Assembly: GCA_947643665.1 (NCBI GenBank)
Contig: CANRWW010000014.1
Coordinates: 1 to 64,000 of the forward strand
Direction of reading: 5' to 3'
From: an uncultured Porphyromonadaceae bacterium
Lineage (GTDB): Bacteria > Bacteroidota > Bacteroidia > Bacteroidales > Muribaculaceae
Length of the DNA stretch: 64,000 nucleotides
Shown: positions 19,296-29,271 of the stretch, in pieces
Layout of the letters: every line of letters starts with the position of its first letter
Numbering within the stretch: the first letter of the stretch is position 1
The notes under the pieces: model-generated
What the model saw: only the letters and a program-made list of their open reading frames with translations
Told to the model about the DNA's origin: nothing
Database searches by the model: none
Position numbers and translations under genes: made by a program

Positions 19296-19518
19296 GTGGC
19301 GCCCGGTTTTGTGGTGCGCATGTTCCGTAAATAAGGGTGGCAAGAGGTGTGGTTCCCATATTTTGTCCTGTATGTAAAGGCAAAAAACGGAAAGTGAATA
19401 TGCGGAATTTAAGAAAATACAGTAACTTTGCGGTCGTCTGAAAGTGCCCGAGCCGATGTGGTAAACCATGAGTGCTTGATGGTGTTTTATTATCTGTAGT
19501 TTAATTATAAATAGAGAT

Positions 19519-20523
19519 ATGACAATTCCACGTCCGAAACTTTGGCTGTATGCCAAAGATTACATGCTGATAATATTCGGCATAGCCCTTTATGGGCTGG
19601 GCTTTTGCGCGTTTATCGCGACGGCGCCCGACAAGGTGGTGATCGGCGGTATGGCGGGTCTGAGCCAGGTGGTAGATATGGTTACATTCGGTCTGTGGGG
19701 ATTCCATGTACCGTATTCGGTTACTATCTTTACGGTGAATGTGATAATGCTGGCTCTGGCGTGGAAGATTGTGGGGCGTACGTTCGTGATAAGGACGCTC
19801 TTCGGCGTTGTAGTGATCTCGCTGATGTTCGCCCTGTTCCAGCCGATGTTCACTTTGCCTCCTGTTGCCGGCCAGACGTTCATGGATATAATAATCGGGG
19901 CTGTGTTGTGTGGCCTGGGCATCGGTCTGGTATTCATACACAACGGCTCTACAGGTGGCACTGATATCGTGGCGGCTGTAGCTTCGAAGAAGAGTAATGT
20001 GTCAATAGGGCGTGCCATGATGTATTTCGACCTCACGATCATTTCCTCTTCTATGCTTCTGAAATTCGTGTTTATTCCGGATTTTGATTTTCAGGCGGCT
20101 GTGCCCCCCCTGGTATATGGCCTGATAACGCTTTTCGTAATACCTTTCATGGCCGACATGATGATAAATACCAACCGTATGGCTGTGCAGTTCACTATCT
20201 TCTCCCCGAAATGGGAAGAGATAGCGACAGCGATCAACAATGAGGCGCAGCGCGGTTGCACGGTGCTCAACGGCATGGGCTGGTATTCCAAGAAGGAGGT
20301 AAAGGTGCTTCTGGTAATGTGCCGCAAGATAGAGTCGGTGACGATATTCCGTATCATAAAGTCTATAGACAAGGATGCATTTATCACCCAGGCACAGGTA
20401 AATGGTGTGTATGGCAAAGGCTTCGATGAGATAAAGCTGAAGATGAAACCAATGGCGCATAGGCGGGATGGTGAAAAACCTGATCTCCCTCCGCGTCCTG
20501 AGCCAAACTCCAAGATAATCTGA
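19519..20523 (+). CDS. YitT family membrane protein (DUF161/DUF2179)
   Basis: ATAPDKVVIGGMAGLSQVV..., GSTGGTDIVAAVASKKSNVSIGR, C-terminal DUF2179 (GCTVLNGMGWYSKKEVKVLLVMCRKIE). Confidence 0.9.
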   Translation: MTIPRPKLWLYAKDYMLIIFGIALYGLGFCAFIATAPDKVVIGGMAGLSQVVDMVTFGLWGFHVPYSVTIFTVNVIMLALAWKIVGRTFVIRTLFGVVVISLMFALFQPMFTLPPVAGQTFMDIIIGAVLCGLGIGLVFIHNGSTGGTDIVAAVASKKSNVSIGRAMMYFDLTIISSSMLLKFVFIPDFDFQAAVPPLVYGLITLFVIPFMADMMINTNRMAVQFTIFSPKWEEIATAINNEAQRGCTVLNGMGWYSKKEVKVLLVMCRKIESVTIFRIIKSIDKDAFITQAQVNGVYGKGFDEIKLKMKPMAHRRDGEKPDLPPRPEPNSKII

Positions 20524-20545
20524 CCGGATCCGAAGATTTACAATC

Positions 20546-20589
20546 AAGGGCAATTTGCGTAGAGTTATTCAGTTCGCAAATTGCCCTTT
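20546..20589. terminator. Bidirectional terminator between convergent yitT-like gene and trpS
   Basis: aagggcaatttgcg ... cgcaaattgcccttt hairpin. Confidence 0.75.
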
Positions 20590-20610
20590 GTAATGCTGGT
20601 ATGCAGGCTG

Positions 20611-21702
20611 TTATTTGTTTGAGCTGTATTTTTTTGCTTGTTCGGCAATTAGGGCTGCATCATCGAAGTAGTTGATCTTCATGGCGGCACGGACTTCGGC
20701 GAGTGTCTGTGCCGCTACGGCACGTGCCTCTTCCGAGCCTTTGCGGAGTATCTCGTAGACAGCGGGTATGTCCTGTTCGAACTGTTTGCGGCGCTCTCTG
20801 ATGGGGGCGAGTGTCTCCTCAAGTACGTTGATGAGGAGTTTCTTTACGGTGCCGTCTCCCAGTCCGCCGCGTGTGTAATGGTCTTTAAGCGCCTGCAGGT
20901 TCGGATAGTCCGGGAGGTATTTTGCAAAATGCGAGTCGTTGCTGAATGCGTCAAGGTAGATGAATGGGCAGTTGCCTTCGAGGTGTCCCGGTGAGTCGAT
21001 AGTGAGGTGCTCGGGATCGGTGTACATGCTGTTTACCTTCTTTTTCAGTTCTTTTGGCGTGTCGGAAAGGTAGATGCAGTTGCCTAGCGACTTGCTCATC
21101 TTGGCTTTTCCGTCGGTTCCCGGCAGACGCATGCATACGGCGTTGTCGGGGAGGAGTATTTCCGGTTCCACCAGGGTCGGGCCGTATGTGTTGTTGAAGC
21201 GGTTGACGATTTCGCGTGTAAGTTCGATCATCGGTGCCTGGTCCTCACCTGCGGGTACTGTCGTGGCTTTGAACGCGGTAATGTCAGATGCCTGGCTTAC
21301 TGGATAGCAGAAGAACCCTACCGGGATGGACTGTTCGAAATTGCGCATCTTGATCTCTGTCTTTACCGTCGGGTTGCGTTGCACGCGGCTCACGGTCACG
21401 AGATTCATGTAGTAGAATGCCAGTTCGCAGAGTTCGGGAACCTGGCTTTGTATGAAGATAGTGGTTTTTTCAGGGTCTAGACCTGCAGAAAGATAGTCAA
21501 GGGCAACTTCAATCACATTCTGACGCACTTTTTCAGGGTTGTCGGCATTGTCGGTTAGTGCCTGTGCGTCGGCGATCATTACAAATATCTTGTCAAATTC
21601 GCCGGAGTTCTGCAGTTCCACGCGCCGGCGCAGCGACCCTACGAAGTGGCCTACGTGAAGACGGCCGGTCGGCCGGTCACCTGTGAGTATTATTTTCTTC
21701 AT
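20611..21702 (-). CDS. trpS: Tryptophanyl-tRNA synthetase
   Basis: [18 protein letters not shown] and KMSKSLGN class I signatures. Confidence 0.96.
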   Translation of the reverse strand: MKKIILTGDRPTGRLHVGHFVGSLRRRVELQNSGEFDKIFVMIADAQALTDNADNPEKVRQNVIEVALDYLSAGLDPEKTTIFIQSQVPELCELAFYYMNLVTVSRVQRNPTVKTEIKMRNFEQSIPVGFFCYPVSQASDITAFKATTVPAGEDQAPMIELTREIVNRFNNTYGPTLVEPEILLPDNAVCMRLPGTDGKAKMSKSLGNCIYLSDTPKELKKKVNSMYTDPEHLTIDSPGHLEGNCPFIYLDAFSNDSHFAKYLPDYPNLQALKDHYTRGGLGDGTVKKLLINVLEETLAPIRERRKQFEQDIPAVYEILRKGSEEARAVAAQTLAEVRAAMKINYFDDAALIAEQAKKYSSNK

Positions 21703-21859
21703 TATGTGCAGTTTTCTTATTTTTATGCAAAGATATGATTTTTTTTTGTGAAATAATAACTATATTTGTCGGTGAGAATGCCAGGTGTCATTGACGAGCC
21801 TGTAATTCAATCATTCAGAGATATAAACAAGAACCTGTTATCACGAAATCGGCAATCGC

Positions 21860-24853
21860 ATGAAATCAAGACGACTATTATTTACGCTGGCCGTTGCCAT
21901 TATGTTTTGCGGGCTGTCCACAGCATCTCCACGCAAAGCCAGAACGGCTTCAGCACCTGTGCATACCACCAAGTATGTGTATGATACCGTAGCGGGTGAT
22001 CCGTTGAAAACCAAGATTTATACCCTTCCAAACGGACTTAAGGTGTATATGACCGTAAATAAGCGGGAACCACGCATCCAGACCTATATAGCGGTAAAGG
22101 TCGGGGGAAAGAACGATCCGGCAGAGACAACCGGCCTGGCCCATTATTTCGAGCACCTTATGTTCAAAGGCACTCCATCGTTCGGTACGGTCAATTATGC
22201 CGCAGAAAAACCGATGCTTGATGAGATAGAGGCGCTTTTCGAGACATACCGCCAGACAACCGACTCCGTGGCCAGGGCACGGCTTTACCATCGCATAGAC
22301 TCAATCAGCTACGAGGCTTCCAAACTAGCCATTCCCAATGAGTATGACAAGATGATGTCGGCTATCGGAGCCAACGGGACCAATGCTTATACGTCAACTG
22401 ATGTGACATGCTATGTGGAGGATATTCCGTCGAACGAGCTGGAACGATGGGCAATGGTACAGAGCGACCGTTTCAAGAATCCTGTTATCCGTGGTTTCCA
22501 TACTGAATTGGAAACTATCTATGAGGAGAAAAACATGTCGCTTACCAATGATGCCAGAAAAAGTTATGAAAAATTGCTTGAAGTGTTGTTCCCATCGCAT
22601 CCGTATGGCACACAGACTGTGTTGGGTACCCAGACTCATCTCAAGAACCCGTCAATCACCAACATAAAGAAATATCATGGCGAATGGTATGTTCCTAACA
22701 ACATGATAGTGGCAATGTCCGGCGATTTTGATCCCGATGAGGTTGTGGATGTGGTGACACGTTATTTCGGAGATATGAAGCCTAATGATAATCTGAAATA
22801 CCTGGCTGTAAAACCTGAGAAGCCTTTTACGGAGCCTGCCCGTGCCGAAGTATGGGGCAACGACGCCGAGAGCATAATGCTGGCATGGCGTGCCCCAGCC
22901 GCCAGGGAAGACGATATGCTGGTGCTGGACATAATATCGTATGTGCTTGCAAACGGTTCGGCCGGTCTTATGGACCTGGATCTGAATCAGGCACAGAAAG
23001 TTCTGTCTGCAAGTTCGTTTGTCTACGATATGGCCGACCAGGGTGCGTTTATCATGTCGGGACGTCCGCGTGAGGGCCAGACGCTGGCTGAGGTAGAGGC
23101 GCTGATGCTTGCAGAACTTGACAAGGTGAGGAAGGGTGAGTTTTCTGAACAGTTGCTTGAGGCGATAAAAGCCAACGACCTGTTGCTGTTCGAGAAAGCG
23201 ATGATGCAGAATACCAACCGCGCCCAGATGTTTGTCAATACTTTTGTCAATGGTGAGCCGTGGGCAGATTGGGTGAAGTCGCTAGAACGCCGCCGGAACA
23301 TTACCAAGGATGAGCTGGTAGCAGTAGCGAACAAGTATCTTGGCGCTTCCAACTATGCAGCCATATCCAAGCGCCAGGGCACACCGCGCGATGAAATAAA
23401 GATTTCCAAACCGGCCATCACACCTATTGTGACCAACCGCGACACTGCTTCCCGGTTCCTCACCCAGGTTGTGGGCACTCCTGTGCAACCTATTGATCCG
23501 GTATTTGTGGACTATAAGAAAGATCTGAGGTCTGTCATTCTTGCCAACGGTACGCAATTGCTTTACACCCACAACCCGAACAATGATCTGTTTGATATCA
23601 CGCTCATTTACGAGAGTGGAAGCTGGGCAGACCGTTATCTGCCATATGCGGCAGAGTATATAAAACTTATAGGTACCAAAGACATGACAGCAGCCCAGGT
23701 GAGCGAGGCGTTTTATGGGCTGGCTTGCGATTTCAACGTGTCTATAGGCAACCGCCGTTCCTATATTGTGCTCAGTGGTCTTGGAGCTAATATGACCAAG
23801 GCGCTACAGCTTCTTGAAAAACTGCTTTCCGAGGCAGTGGCAGATCCGCAGGCATGCGAGGATTATCTGAACCGCCTGCGTAAGGCACGTAGCGACGCAA
23901 AGGCCAACCAGCGCCGTAACTTCTCCAGGCTTGCCGAATATGTGCGTTACGGGGAAGATTACGTAAAAGCCAATAACCTTACTGACGAGGAACTGAACGG
24001 CATTACAGGAGATAAACTTCTCGGTTCACTCCGTAATCTCGTGGGACTTGCCCACCGCATAATCTATTATGGACCGCAGGAAGAGCAAGAGGTGGTGGCT
24101 GAACTTGACGAGAACCATATGAAAGGTGTAGGGCTTAAAGCTCCGGACGATTTCAAAAAATGGATACCGCTGGCAACTGACGAGACTGTGATATATGTGG
24201 CTCCATATGAAGCCAAACAGTTGTATATGACAATGTTCAGCGCCGATCCGAAGCCTTATGACCCGGCATTGCATCCGTCGGTTGAAATGTATAACGAGTA
24301 TTTTGGCGGTTCAATGAACTCCATAGTCTTTCAGGAAATGCGTGAGGCACGTTCGCTGGCATATTCGGCATGGGCGGTATTGGTAGAACCGGGTCGCATT
24401 GATTTGCCGTATACCTACCAGTCGCAGATCGCAACCCAGAATGACAAACTGATGGATGCGGTGGGTGCTTTCAACAGCATAATCAACGATATGCCCCAAA
24501 GCGAACCTGCCTTCAAACTGGCAAAAGAGGGTGTTGAATCGCGTCTACGCACCAAAAGGGTCATAGAAGATGACATTGCGTGGACATATATCCGTGACGA
24601 GGACCTGGGGCTTGCCCCGTCGCTTGACGGCAATGGCAAGAACCGCTCGGCGGGCCTCAACCTGGACCGGCAGCTTTTCGAAGCTCTCCCATCAATGACA
24701 CTTGACGGGCTTGTGGAATTCCAGCAGGGAAATATAAAAGGGAAGAACTACCGTTATGGCATCCTGGGCAAAACAGAAGATCTTGACCTTGACGCCATAT
24801 CACAGCTGGGACGTGTGGTAATCCTGACACCTGAACAGATATTCGGATATTGA
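21860..24853 (+). CDS. M16 family zinc metallopeptidase (two-domain)
   Basis: GLAHYFEHLMFKGT (HxxEH) and Ser-Thr rich signal region; duplicated M16 fold length about 1000 aa. Confidence 0.93.
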   Translation: MKSRRLLFTLAVAIMFCGLSTASPRKARTASAPVHTTKYVYDTVAGDPLKTKIYTLPNGLKVYMTVNKREPRIQTYIAVKVGGKNDPAETTGLAHYFEHLMFKGTPSFGTVNYAAEKPMLDEIEALFETYRQTTDSVARARLYHRIDSISYEASKLAIPNEYDKMMSAIGANGTNAYTSTDVTCYVEDIPSNELERWAMVQSDRFKNPVIRGFHTELETIYEEKNMSLTNDARKSYEKLLEVLFPSHPYGTQTVLGTQTHLKNPSITNIKKYHGEWYVPNNMIVAMSGDFDPDEVVDVVTRYFGDMKPNDNLKYLAVKPEKPFTEPARAEVWGNDAESIMLAWRAPAAREDDMLVLDIISYVLANGSAGLMDLDLNQAQKVLSASSFVYDMADQGAFIMSGRPREGQTLAEVEALMLAELDKVRKGEFSEQLLEAIKANDLLLFEKAMMQNTNRAQMFVNTFVNGEPWADWVKSLERRRNITKDELVAVANKYLGASNYAAISKRQGTPRDEIKISKPAITPIVTNRDTASRFLTQVVGTPVQPIDPVFVDYKKDLRSVILANGTQLLYTHNPNNDLFDITLIYESGSWADRYLPYAAEYIKLIGTKDMTAAQVSEAFYGLACDFNVSIGNRRSYIVLSGLGANMTKALQLLEKLLSEAVADPQACEDYLNRLRKARSDAKANQRRNFSRLAEYVRYGEDYVKANNLTDEELNGITGDKLLGSLRNLVGLAHRIIYYGPQEEQEVVAELDENHMKGVGLKAPDDFKKWIPLATDETVIYVAPYEAKQLYMTMFSADPKPYDPALHPSVEMYNEYFGGSMNSIVFQEMREARSLAYSAWAVLVEPGRIDLPYTYQSQIATQNDKLMDAVGAFNSIINDMPQSEPAFKLAKEGVESRLRTKRVIEDDIAWTYIRDEDLGLAPSLDGNGKNRSAGLNLDRQLFEALPSMTLDGLVEFQQGNIKGKNYRYGILGKTEDLDLDAISQLGRVVILTPEQIFGY

Positions 24854-25025
24854 AGCGTGCAGGCAGGTATTAAAAAAGTTGAAGAGGGGTAGCTAATGCG
24901 GGCAAAATTTTGTAAATTTGCCGAAAATTAGCATGGGGCGGCAGAGGCATTACTGCCATTTGCAACTTTTAAACCTGCATGCCGGTTGTCTGAATTTACG
25001 ACTAAATATATTTATATTAACTAAC

Positions 25026-26027
25026 ATGGTAAGCTATAAAGAATTAGGTCTTGTAAACACCCGTGAGATGTTTGCAAAGGCTATCAAGGGTGGCTATGCT
25101 ATCCCCGCTTTCAACTTCAACAACATGGAGCAGCTCCAGGCCATCATCAAGGCTGCTGCCGAGGAGAAATCTCCTGTTATCCTCCAGGTTTCAAAGGGCG
25201 CACGCAACTATGCCAACGCCACTCTGCTCCGTTATATGGCTCAGGGAGCTGTAGCATATGCTAAAGAACTTGGCTGGGAAAATCCCCAGATCGTGCTCCA
25301 TCTTGACCATGGCGACAGCTTTGAGCTTTGCAAGAGCTGTATTGACAGCGGTTTCTCTTCCGTAATGATTGACGGTTCACACCTTCCTTATGAGGAGAAC
25401 GTAGCCCTCACAAAGCAGGTTGTAGACTATGCACACCAGTATGACGTTACAGTAGAAGGTGAGCTTGGCGTGCTCGCCGGCGTTGAGGATGAGGTTTCTT
25501 CAGATCATCACACTTATACTGATCCTGAGGAAGTAATAGATTTCGCTACCCGCACAGGTTGCGATTCTCTCGCTATCTCAATCGGTACCAGCCACGGTGC
25601 ATATAAGTTCACTCCCGAGCAGTGCACACGCGACCCGAAGACCGGTCTTCTCGTGCCTCCTCCATTGGCATTCGAGGTTCTTGACGCCGTTATGGAAAAA
25701 CTACCCGGTTTCCCCATCGTTCTCCATGGCTCAAGCTCAGTTCCCCAGGAATATGTAAAGACTATCAACGAACTTGGCGGCAAACTGCCTGACGCTATCG
25801 GTATTCCCGAAGAGGAGCTCCGTAAGGCTGCAAAGAGCGCTGTATGCAAGATCAACATTGACTCAGACAGCCGTCTTGCCATGACAGCAGCTATCCGCAA
25901 GGTCTTCACCGATAAGCCTGGCGAATTTGACCCCCGTAAATATCTCGGTCCGGCCCGTGACGAGATGGAGCGCCTCTACAAGCACAAAATTGAAAATGTG
26001 CTCGGCTCCAACGGAAAGGCTGAATAA
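25026..26027 (+). CDS. fba: Class II fructose-bisphosphate aldolase
   Basis: PAFNFNNMEQLQAI..., HLDHGDSFELCKSCIDSGFSSVMIDGSHLPYEENV, VLHGSSSVPQEYV. Start at MVSYKELGLVNTREM. Confidence 0.95.
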   Translation: MVSYKELGLVNTREMFAKAIKGGYAIPAFNFNNMEQLQAIIKAAAEEKSPVILQVSKGARNYANATLLRYMAQGAVAYAKELGWENPQIVLHLDHGDSFELCKSCIDSGFSSVMIDGSHLPYEENVALTKQVVDYAHQYDVTVEGELGVLAGVEDEVSSDHHTYTDPEEVIDFATRTGCDSLAISIGTSHGAYKFTPEQCTRDPKTGLLVPPPLAFEVLDAVMEKLPGFPIVLHGSSSVPQEYVKTINELGGKLPDAIGIPEEELRKAAKSAVCKINIDSDSRLAMTAAIRKVFTDKPGEFDPRKYLGPARDEMERLYKHKIENVLGSNGKAE

Positions 26028-26070
26028 TCCTCAGACTCTTCATAGCCTGTATCAAGGCTGACAAATTATG

Positions 26071-26107
26071 CGCTCCTGCATCCGGTATGGTTGCAGGAGC
26101 GTTTTTA
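26071..26107 (+). terminator. Intrinsic terminator after fba
   Basis: cgctcctgca...tgcaggagcg followed by ttttt. Confidence 0.8.
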
Positions 26108-26138
26108 TGCTTTGGTATGGCGATATCTTGTTTTGTGG

Positions 26139-26657
26139 TCAATATGCGGACAAGGAAGCGTATGGCGGTATGGAGGGGAGGAAGCGGACGGCACGGGCTG
26201 CATAATCAATGGTACAACAGTAATGTGAGAGGCCGTTGGAGACAATAAGTACCGGCACCTGAAGCACCATGTTGTAACGCACTATCTGGTCAAATACCTC
26301 TTGTGTTATATTTATATGGGGAGCCTTGTATTCAATGATCATGATGGGTTTGAGCCCTTGTGGTGAATAGAGTACCGTATCGCACCGGCGTGAGGTAGAG
26401 TTCAGCGTTATGCTTACTTCATTGGCAAGCAGCGGGCCTGGATATCCTAGGTTCTCTGTGAGATAGTGTACAAAATGCTGGCGCACCCATTCTTCCGGAG
26501 TGAGCGCCACAAAGCGCCGTCGCAACGGGCAATATACCCTCATGACTCCATCGTCGGATTGGCGTACATGGAGATGTGCGGGCGGTAGGTTGAGTTTGGG
26601 AAAATCGCTTAAGTTTTTTAACAAGATGGAAAAATTGTTGGTTTCACTGCGGTACAT
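26139..26657 (-). CDS. Stand-alone type I restriction HsdR N-terminal-like domain protein (HSDR_N_2-like)
   Basis: PEEWVRQHFVHYLTENLGYPGPLLANEVSI...RCDTVLYSPQGLKPIMIIEYKAPHINITQEVFDQIVRYNMVLQVPVLIVSNG (PD-(D/E)xK-like). Start MYRSETN. Confidence 0.82.
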   Translation of the reverse strand: MYRSETNNFSILLKNLSDFPKLNLPPAHLHVRQSDDGVMRVYCPLRRRFVALTPEEWVRQHFVHYLTENLGYPGPLLANEVSITLNSTSRRCDTVLYSPQGLKPIMIIEYKAPHINITQEVFDQIVRYNMVLQVPVLIVSNGLSHYCCTIDYAARAVRFLPSIPPYASLSAY

Positions 26658-26720
26658 TTCGCAGTATGGAAAATAGTGCGTAAATTTACGAAAATATTTG
26701 TAGATACACCTATTTTGACC

Positions 26721-27764
26721 ATGGCTGAAACCGTGACATTCCAGAGCATATGCCGTGACTTGCGCGCAGGTCGCCCGGCTCCGTTGTATCTGATACATGG
26801 GGAGGAAGGGTATTATATTGACGCGCTCGTCAAGGAATTCGAAGCCATGGTGCCGGAAGGAGACCGCGATTTCGACCTTACCACGCTTTATGCGCCTGAG
26901 ATAGATTCTGCAAAGGTTGTTGAGAACGCTTGCCGCCGGTATCCTATGCTCGGCCCGCGCCAGGTGGTGATACTCAAGGAAGCCCAGGCTGTGAATGCGG
27001 ATTTCCTGAAACCGCTTGCCGCTTATGCTTCCAAGCCTACACCGTCTACGGTGTTGTGCGTATGTTTTCGTGGAGCCAAAGCCAAAGGCGCGGAATTCCT
27101 GAAAGGGGTTAAAGCCGGTGGCGGTGTCATTTTTGAGGCACTTAAAGTAAAAGAGGCCCAGATACCTACTGTTGTCAGTGCTTTTATAAAAGAGCGAGGG
27201 CTGAGTGTTGATCCCAAGGCGTTGCTTATGTTGTGCGACTTTGTAGGCACTGACTTAAGCCGTCTTTACAACGAGGTCGCCAAACTCACAGTTACACTCG
27301 GGCAGGGTGCGATGGTCACACCGGAGGCTGTGGAGCGTAATATAGGCATTTCCAAGGAGTACAACAGTTTTGAGCTTACCCGTGCGCTTGCGGAGAGGAA
27401 TATGCCAAAAGTCATGGCGATCTATTTTAACTACAAAGGCAATCCGAAAGCGCATGCGGTTCAACCGCTTGTGTCTCTCATATTCAATTTATTCGCCAAT
27501 GTGCTTGCCGCGCAGTATTCGGTTGATAAATCTGAGCGCGGACTTATGCAGGAGCTTGGTTTCAGTTCGCCTTGGCAACTCAAAGATGTCAAGGTCGCCA
27601 TGGGCAATTACAATGCATGGCAGGTGATAGAGATAATAGACAAACTGAGGGAATTTGAGTGCGCCTCCAAGGGAAACGGGTCAAGGCAGGATCCTTACGA
27701 CCTCTTTTTTGATCTTCTTACCCGCATATTGAATCCATTGGGCATGAAAGGTGTGAGAATCTGA
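26721..27764 (+). CDS. holA: DNA polymerase III subunit delta
   Basis: MAETVTFQSICRDLRAGRPAPLYLIHGEEGYYIDALVKEFE... typical HolA. Confidence 0.92.
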   Translation: MAETVTFQSICRDLRAGRPAPLYLIHGEEGYYIDALVKEFEAMVPEGDRDFDLTTLYAPEIDSAKVVENACRRYPMLGPRQVVILKEAQAVNADFLKPLAAYASKPTPSTVLCVCFRGAKAKGAEFLKGVKAGGGVIFEALKVKEAQIPTVVSAFIKERGLSVDPKALLMLCDFVGTDLSRLYNEVAKLTVTLGQGAMVTPEAVERNIGISKEYNSFELTRALAERNMPKVMAIYFNYKGNPKAHAVQPLVSLIFNLFANVLAAQYSVDKSERGLMQELGFSSPWQLKDVKVAMGNYNAWQVIEIIDKLREFECASKGNGSRQDPYDLFFDLLTRILNPLGMKGVRI

Positions 27765-27787
27765 ATGGAAAAATATTGATATAGCAT

Positions 27788-29209
27788 ATGAACATATCCG
27801 TGTATAATATACGCATAATGTTGGCGTCTGTGGTTTTGGCTATGGGAGCATCTGTCCTTAAAGCCGCCACAGTGGAGGATGCCCGCCGCCTCGCCGAGGA
27901 TGGCAATCTTGACGATGCCATAGAGATGCTGCGAAAACTTGAGGCGGAACAATCAAAGGACGCTTCAATACCCAAGCTGCTTGGCGACTATTATATGGCA
28001 GTAGGTGAGGAGGATAATGCCCGCGACGCCTATGAACTCGCACGTAAGAAAGGGAGCCGTGAGGCTATTCTGGGACTGGCTGAGATGGCAAATACCAACT
28101 ATGATGTGGATGGTGCCAGGGCGCTTGTTGAGGAATATCGCAAGACTTTGAAGAAAGGTAAGCGTGTGATAGCCGAAGATGAGTCGGGAGATCTGTCGGA
28201 GCGTATTGACCGTATAGAAAACGCACTTGATCGTGTTGAAATGATAGAGGTGGTGGACTCCCTTGTGGTGGATGCGGAAGATTTTTTCCGTCATTACAGG
28301 CTAAGTCCTGAGGCGGGTTCCCTGAATTCCACGGAGGTGCTTCCCGAAGGATTCGGATATGCAGATCCCACAGTGGTTTATGAGCCTGAGAGCGGCCGTG
28401 AGATGATATGGGCTGCCCCTGGCGAGAACGGGGCTTTTAGTCTGTTCTCCTCGTCGGCACTGTATGGTGATACGTGGGAGCAGCCGGTGCCGCTTGGAGA
28501 TCATCTCGGTGGGGGAGGAGATGCGAATTATCCGTTCCTTATGCCGGACGGTATCACACTTTATTTCGCATCTGACGGAGAAGAGTCGCTGGGAGGCCTT
28601 GACCTGTTTATATCCAGGCGTGATGAAGACGGCTTTTTGCAGCCACAGAATCTCGGTATGCCATATAATTCCCCATATGATGATTATATGCTTGCCATTG
28701 ACGAATTTACCGGTGCCGGATGGTGGGCTTCTGACCGTAATCGTATTCCTGGAAAAGTGACAATATACATTTTTGTGCCTCAGGAGCTGCGTAAGAATGT
28801 GAGTCCTGACAGCCCTGATCTGGTTGCCCGTGCGCGTATGAACGCTATCCGCACCACATGGAATGAAGGCACCGACCGGCAAGCCCTCCTGGAAAAGATT
28901 GGTGCTATTTCCACAGACAAAAAATCCTTGTCGCGCCAGTTTGATATATATATACCCGGCCGGGGTGTTGTTACGAATTTCAATGATTTCAGGAATCCGG
29001 CATCGCGCGAGTCAATGCATGCCTATCAGGTGGGAGTTGCCAAGGTGACTGAAGCGGAGCGCCGTCTGGCTTCACTGAGGGCGGCTTATGCAGCTGGCAA
29101 CCATGACACATCTGATGTTATAGCATCACTTGAGAAGGAGCTGGAAAGCGCCCGTGCCGGGCTTGTGGAGCTTCGCAACAAAGTTGTCGGTTCAGAACTG
29201 GAAAAATAA
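27788..29209 (+). CDS. TPR plus PD40/WD40-like beta-propeller periplasmic protein
   Basis: TPR-like N-terminus (ARRLAEDGNLDDAIEMLRKLEAEQ); DANYPFLMPDGITLYFASDGEESLGGLDLFIS (PD40). Confidence 0.75.
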   Translation: MNISVYNIRIMLASVVLAMGASVLKAATVEDARRLAEDGNLDDAIEMLRKLEAEQSKDASIPKLLGDYYMAVGEEDNARDAYELARKKGSREAILGLAEMANTNYDVDGARALVEEYRKTLKKGKRVIAEDESGDLSERIDRIENALDRVEMIEVVDSLVVDAEDFFRHYRLSPEAGSLNSTEVLPEGFGYADPTVVYEPESGREMIWAAPGENGAFSLFSSSALYGDTWEQPVPLGDHLGGGGDANYPFLMPDGITLYFASDGEESLGGLDLFISRRDEDGFLQPQNLGMPYNSPYDDYMLAIDEFTGAGWWASDRNRIPGKVTIYIFVPQELRKNVSPDSPDLVARARMNAIRTTWNEGTDRQALLEKIGAISTDKKSLSRQFDIYIPGRGVVTNFNDFRNPASRESMHAYQVGVAKVTEAERRLASLRAAYAAGNHDTSDVIASLEKELESARAGLVELRNKVVGSELEK

Positions 29210-29271
29210 CATAAGGGGGAACCAGCGCAAGGTTACCTCCTCCGAGTTGAGTTATATGACTTTTTGATATC

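Noticed and set aside
18699-19556. 285-aa minus-strand ORF opposite the amidase gene
   Set aside because: Antisense to a well-supported amidase; composition shows no domain.
26139-26657. Type I restriction-modification system
   Set aside because: Only a stand-alone HsdR N-terminal-like domain is present; no methylase, specificity or helicase subunit.
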